The notes under the pieces were generated by a model. That model saw only the letters and a list, made by a program, of their open reading frames with translations, did not search any database and had not been told where the DNA came from. 8,562 nt of DNA, from assembly GCA_018067265.1 (NCBI GenBank), contig JAGPUY010000351.1, forward strand, positions 1 through 8,562, written 5' to 3'. Source of the DNA: Oceanihabitans sp. GTDB lineage: Bacteria > Bacteroidota > Bacteroidia > Flavobacteriales > Flavobacteriaceae. The position numbers and the translations under genes were made by a program. This document shows positions 5,672 to 8,562 of the stretch, in pieces (position 1 is the first letter of the stretch; the number at the start of each line of letters is the position of its first letter).

Positions 5672-6511
5672 ATGAGTCAAATAGATTGGAAAACCGCTAA
5701 AGAGTATGAAGACATTACTTACAAAAAATGTAATGGTGTTGCAAGAATTGCTTTCAATAGACCAGATATAAGAAACGCATTTAGGCCAAAAACAACAAAA
5801 GAACTGTATGATGCATTTTATGATGCAGGAGAAGATACCAGTATAGGTGTGGTTTTATTATCTGCTGAAGGACCTTCTACCAAAGATGGCATTTGGAGCT
5901 TTTGCTCTGGAGGAGATCAAAAAGCAAGAGGTCATCAAGGCTATGTAGGAGAAGATGGTTACCACAGACTAAATATTTTGGAAGTACAACGACTAATACG
6001 CTTTATGCCAAAAGCTGTAATTGCAGTTGTTCCTGGTTGGGCTGTTGGTGGGGGACATAGTTTACATGTCGTTTGCGATTTAACACTTGCTAGTAAAGAA
6101 CACGCCATTTTTAAACAAACCGATGCAGATGTCACTAGTTTTGATGGTGGTTATGGTTCTGCTTATTTAGCCAAAATGGTCGGACAAAAAAGAGCTCGTG
6201 AAATCTTTTTCTTAGGAAGAAATTATTCTGCACAAGAAGCGTATGAAATGGGAATGGTAAATGCCGTTATTCCACATAACGATTTAGAAGATACCGCTTT
6301 TGAATGGGCGCAAGAAATATTAGAAAAATCGCCAACATCTATTAAAATGTTAAAATTCGCAATGAATTTAACAGACGATGGTATGGTTGGTCAGCAAGTA
6401 TTTGCGGGTGAAGCTACACGTTTAGCATATATGACAGATGAAGCAAAAGAAGGTCGAGATGCTTTTTTAGAAAAGCGTAAACCAAACTTTCCTAAAAAGT
6501 GGATTCCTTGA
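5672..6511 (+). CDS. menB: MenB: 1,4-dihydroxy-2-naphthoyl-CoA synthase (type II)
   Basis: This cytoplasmic crotonase-fold enzyme cyclises o-succinylbenzoyl-CoA to DHNA-CoA. The 279 residues match the usual length (E. coli 285). Diagnostic blocks are SGGDQKARG (79-87) and GGGHSLHVVCDL (126-137), which form the CoA-thioester oxyanion hole, then SFDGGYG (156-162) with the catalytic Ser156 and Asp158, and the C-terminal EGRDAFLEKRKPNF stretch. QTDADV (149-154) places Asp151 where E. coli MenB has Gly156. In the literature that Asp marks type II MenB, whose side-chain carboxylate replaces the bicarbonate cofactor needed by type I enzymes. The start at 5672 gives the normal N terminus and follows a promoter box closely, without a Shine-Dalgarno sequence. 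menA begins 3 bases after the stop, so the two are co-transcribed. Confidence 0.97.
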   Translation: MSQIDWKTAKEYEDITYKKCNGVARIAFNRPDIRNAFRPKTTKELYDAFYDAGEDTSIGVVLLSAEGPSTKDGIWSFCSGGDQKARGHQGYVGEDGYHRLNILEVQRLIRFMPKAVIAVVPGWAVGGGHSLHVVCDLTLASKEHAIFKQTDADVTSFDGGYGSAYLAKMVGQKRAREIFFLGRNYSAQEAYEMGMVNAVIPHNDLEDTAFEWAQEILEKSPTSIKMLKFAMNLTDDGMVGQQVFAGEATRLAYMTDEAKEGRDAFLEKRKPNFPKKWIP

Positions 6512-6514
6512 TTT

Positions 6515-7417
6515 ATGAGTACATTTAAATATTGGTTACAAGCAGCAAGATTAAGAACATTACCACTTTCTGTTTCCGGAATTATTGTTGGTTCTTCTTT
6601 GGCTGCATATAATGGTTTTTTTAATTGGCAAATTTTTATTTTTGCTATATTAACTACCATTAGCCTTCAGGTGCTATCTAATTTTGCTAATGATTATGGG
6701 GATGGTGTAAAAGGAACAGATAATGAAGATCGAATTGGTCCGGAACGCGCTTTACAAAGCGGGAATATCTCTGCAGAACAAATGCTGGACGCCATAAAAA
6801 AGAATATTCTTATTTGTATTGTTTTATCCTTAGGTTTAATTTATTCTGCTTTTGGATCCAAACATTTAGTATATGCTTTAGTCTTTTTTGTTATTGGTTT
6901 ACTTTCTATTTATGCTGCTATTAAGTATACCATGGGAAGTAATGCATATGGCTATAAAGGTTTAGGTGATATTTTTGTGTTTCTGTTTTTTGGTTTAGTA
7001 AGTGTCATAGGTAGTTATGTTTTATATAGTAAACAAATTGATCATGTTACTTTTTTACCTGCTTGTACTTTAGGTTTGTTAAGTGCTGCAGTATTAAACC
7101 TGAACAATATGAGAGATATTGCCTCGGATAGAAAAGCAGCAAAAAACACACTGGTTGTTAAACTAGGTAGTAATAAAGCGAAAAAGTATCATTACTTTTT
7201 AATTGTTTCTGCAATCCTTTCATCGGTACTATTCGGAATTCTTTATTTTAATTCGGTATTTAATTTGTTATTCTTTATCGCGTATATTCCTTTATTTATG
7301 CACCTTAAAAAGGTGAAAAATAATAGAGAGCCAGTTGCTTTAGACCCGGAACTTAAAAAGTTAGCGCTAACTACATTTTTATTAGCAATTCTTTTAGCTG
7401 TAGGGCATTTATTGTAA
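6515..7417 (+). CDS. menA: MenA: 1,4-dihydroxy-2-naphthoate polyprenyltransferase
   Basis: MenA is an integral inner-membrane UbiA-family prenyltransferase. It attaches the polyprenyl chain to DHNA with loss of CO2, giving demethylmenaquinone. The 300 residues have about eight or nine hydrophobic segments, starting with LSVSGIIVGSSLAAY (18-32) and ending with ALTTFLLAILLAVGHLL (284-300). The first Asp-rich motif, NDYGDGVKGTD (59-69), and the second, NMRDIASD (198-205) followed by KNTL (210-213), are the Mg2+/prenyl-diphosphate sites. YKGLGD (147-152) is another conserved block. The 3-base gap to menB, with no usable leader of its own, points to translation coupled to menB. A terminator lies about 140 bases downstream. 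Chain length of the prenyl donor cannot be read from the sequence. Confidence 0.95.
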   Translation: MSTFKYWLQAARLRTLPLSVSGIIVGSSLAAYNGFFNWQIFIFAILTTISLQVLSNFANDYGDGVKGTDNEDRIGPERALQSGNISAEQMLDAIKKNILICIVLSLGLIYSAFGSKHLVYALVFFVIGLLSIYAAIKYTMGSNAYGYKGLGDIFVFLFFGLVSVIGSYVLYSKQIDHVTFLPACTLGLLSAAVLNLNNMRDIASDRKAAKNTLVVKLGSNKAKKYHYFLIVSAILSSVLFGILYFNSVFNLLFFIAYIPLFMHLKKVKNNREPVALDPELKKLALTTFLLAILLAVGHLL

Positions 7418-7556
7418 CCTGTTTCTTGTAAAATTGTTTACTAATCCATTTTATTGCTCTATGTGTCTGTAAATCAAATTATTATACGTATATTTAATAT
7501 GTTGAATACCAAAGTAATATAAAACACGAAGGTATTAACTTCAATTTTGGGGATTG

Positions 7557-7597
7557 AAAAACTCAGACAAATTCTACAATCTGTCTGAGTTTTTTTT
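7557..7597 (+). terminator. Intrinsic terminator downstream of menA
   Basis: A perfect 13-bp stem, AAAAACTCAGACA (7557-7569) with TGTCTGAGTTTTT (7582-7594), closes on a 12-base loop and ends in an eight-T run (7590-7597). It probably ends the menB-menA transcript. The long A-run and T-run also make it a plausible terminator on the minus strand. It lies 27 bases before the next ATG, so the hydrolase gene needs a promoter within or after it, or depends on read-through. Confidence 0.9.
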
Positions 7598-7623
7598 GTA
7601 ATTTACTTTTCTAAAAAATAATT

Positions 7624-8301
7624 ATGAAAATCACATTTTACGGGCATGCTAGTTTAGGTATTCAAATAGAAGATATACACATTCTTGTAGATCCTTTTAT
7701 CACAGGAAATCCGAAAGCTTCACATATTGATATAGATACACTAAAAGCAGATTATATATTGCTAACACATGCACATCAAGATCATATTTTAGATGTAGAA
7801 GCGATTGCAAAACGTACAGACGCTGTAATTGTTTCTAATTTTGAAATTGTTACGCATTTTCAAAATCTAGGCTTAGAAGGGCATCCTATGAATCATGGTG
7901 GTACTTGGGATTTTGAATTTGGAAGTCTTAAATACGTAAATGCTATCCATACTTCGTCTTTTCCGGATGGGAAATATGGCGGACAACCAGGTGGTTTTGT
8001 CTTAGAAGGTGAACATAAAAATATTTATATCGCTGGAGATACTGCGTTAACTATGGATATGAAATTGATTCCACTACAAACCAAATTAGATTTAGCCGTT
8101 TTACCTATTGGTGATAATTTTACTATGGGAATTACAGACGCTATTCTTGCTAGTGATTTTGTGGAATGTGATAAAATTTTAGGCTATCATTTTGATACTT
8201 TTGGTTATATAGAAATTGACCATGAAGCAGCAAAAAAAATGTTTTTTAATAAAAATAAAGATCTGATGTTGTTAGCTATTGGCGATAGCATTGAGCTTTA
8301 A
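7624..8301 (+). CDS. UPF0173-type metal-dependent hydrolase (metallo-beta-lactamase fold)
   Basis: The 225-residue protein belongs to the UPF0173/YtkL-like branch of the metallo-beta-lactamase superfamily, cytoplasmic hydrolases of unknown physiological substrate. Metal ligands are all visible: THAHQDH (48-54: His49, His51, Asp53, His54), His109, Asp139 in AGDTAL, and His189 in GYHFDTF. The N-terminal MKITFYGHASLGIQI and the LVDPFITGNP block (21-30) are typical of the family, and length is normal. There is no signal peptide. The ATG follows an A-rich leader (AAAAAATAATT). As I recall, this gene recurs beside menaquinone genes in Flavobacteriaceae, which suggests a linked function, but that is not shown. 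A role as a thioesterase is possible because the fold includes glyoxalase II. The next gene starts 11 bases after the stop, so the two are probably co-transcribed. Confidence 0.9.
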   Translation: MKITFYGHASLGIQIEDIHILVDPFITGNPKASHIDIDTLKADYILLTHAHQDHILDVEAIAKRTDAVIVSNFEIVTHFQNLGLEGHPMNHGGTWDFEFGSLKYVNAIHTSSFPDGKYGGQPGGFVLEGEHKNIYIAGDTALTMDMKLIPLQTKLDLAVLPIGDNFTMGITDAILASDFVECDKILGYHFDTFGYIEIDHEAAKKMFFNKNKDLMLLAIGDSIEL

Positions 8302-8312
8302 GTTGCAAATAC

Positions 8313-8510
8313 ATGGAGGAAGTAATTAAATTTACAATAGGAGCTTTACTAATAATTCTCAGTATCGATTTATTTAATAAATTTAGGAATAGATTTCTTA
8401 TCGAAAGAAAAAAAGAAGATTATATAAATATGTCTTTTACCATTGAATTTATTGGAGGAGCATTTGTATTACTTATCGTTGGTATTAGGTTAATTTATGA
8501 TTCTCTTTAA
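8313..8510 (+). CDS. Small two-helix membrane protein of unknown function
   Basis: The 65-residue product has two hydrophobic segments, about residues 5-21 (VIKFTIGALLIILSIDL) and 41-62 (SFTIEFIGGAFVLLIVGIRLIY), joined by a strongly basic loop (NKFRNRFLIERKKE, 22-35). By the positive-inside rule the loop would face the cytoplasm and both termini the periplasm. I do not recognise a family. It starts 11 bases after the MBL hydrolase stop, which supports a real co-transcribed gene, and codon use is like its neighbours. No Shine-Dalgarno sequence precedes the ATG. In related genomes menC and menE often follow here, so it may be a small accessory within the menaquinone cluster; that is inference from position only. 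Confidence 0.65.
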   Translation: MEEVIKFTIGALLIILSIDLFNKFRNRFLIERKKEDYINMSFTIEFIGGAFVLLIVGIRLIYDSL

Positions 8511-8562
8511 TTTTAGCTGGTTTTTAAAATTAATAAGATATATTATAATCTGATTTCGTTTA

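Noticed and set aside
6391..6660. 89-codon minus-strand open frame across the menB-menA junction
   Set aside because: It is antisense to two well-conserved genes and its product looks like no known protein; it is explained by codon bias of the genes on the other strand.
8511..8562. Start of a further gene at the right edge
   Set aside because: No open frame of useful length begins here; only AT-rich intergenic sequence is visible.

Overview
The window is AT-rich (roughly one third G+C by eye) and looks like a chromosomal segment of a member of the Bacteroidota, most likely a Flavobacteriaceae. The evidence is the gene order (menF-menD-DUF2853-cvfB ... menB-menA-MBL hydrolase), the near absence of Shine-Dalgarno sequences with A-rich leaders instead, and several promoter boxes of the Bacteroidota type (TAnnTTTG at about -7). 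No rRNA, tRNA, CRISPR array, insertion sequence or phage gene is seen.

Layout. Bases 1-2919 hold the first two committed steps of classical menaquinone (vitamin K2) synthesis: the 3' part of an isochorismate synthase gene (menF type, cut by the window edge) and a complete menD. A DUF2853 gene (3047-3388) follows and ends in a strong intrinsic terminator. Next comes cvfB (3504-4334), an S1-domain RNA-binding protein with a promoter box almost on its start codon. Two minus-strand genes (4345-4779 and 4982-5404) then interrupt the plus-strand run. They encode paralogous proteins of about 140 residues with no recognised name, and the intergenic DNA between them carries several inverted repeats. 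The plus-strand run resumes with menB (5672-6511) and menA (6515-7417), three bases apart and clearly an operon. After a terminator come a UPF0173 metallo-beta-lactamase-fold hydrolase (7624-8301) and a small two-helix membrane protein (8313-8510). The last 52 bases hold no gene.

How the genes work together. MenF turns chorismate into isochorismate, and MenD adds a succinyl-semialdehyde unit from 2-oxoglutarate. MenH, MenC and MenE are not in the window; I would expect menC and menE to lie beyond the right edge, as in related genomes. MenB then closes the second ring to give 1,4-dihydroxy-2-naphthoyl-CoA (DHNA-CoA). A thioesterase must release the free acid, and MenA prenylates it in the membrane. 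No hotdog-fold DHNA-CoA thioesterase is visible here, which makes the MBL-fold hydrolase next to menA worth a second look.

The window is mostly ordinary core metabolism. The least explained parts are the tandem minus-strand paralogues with their structured spacer, and a pair of mutually exclusive hairpins over the menD start codon. I do not see convincing evidence of a wholly new multi-gene system.
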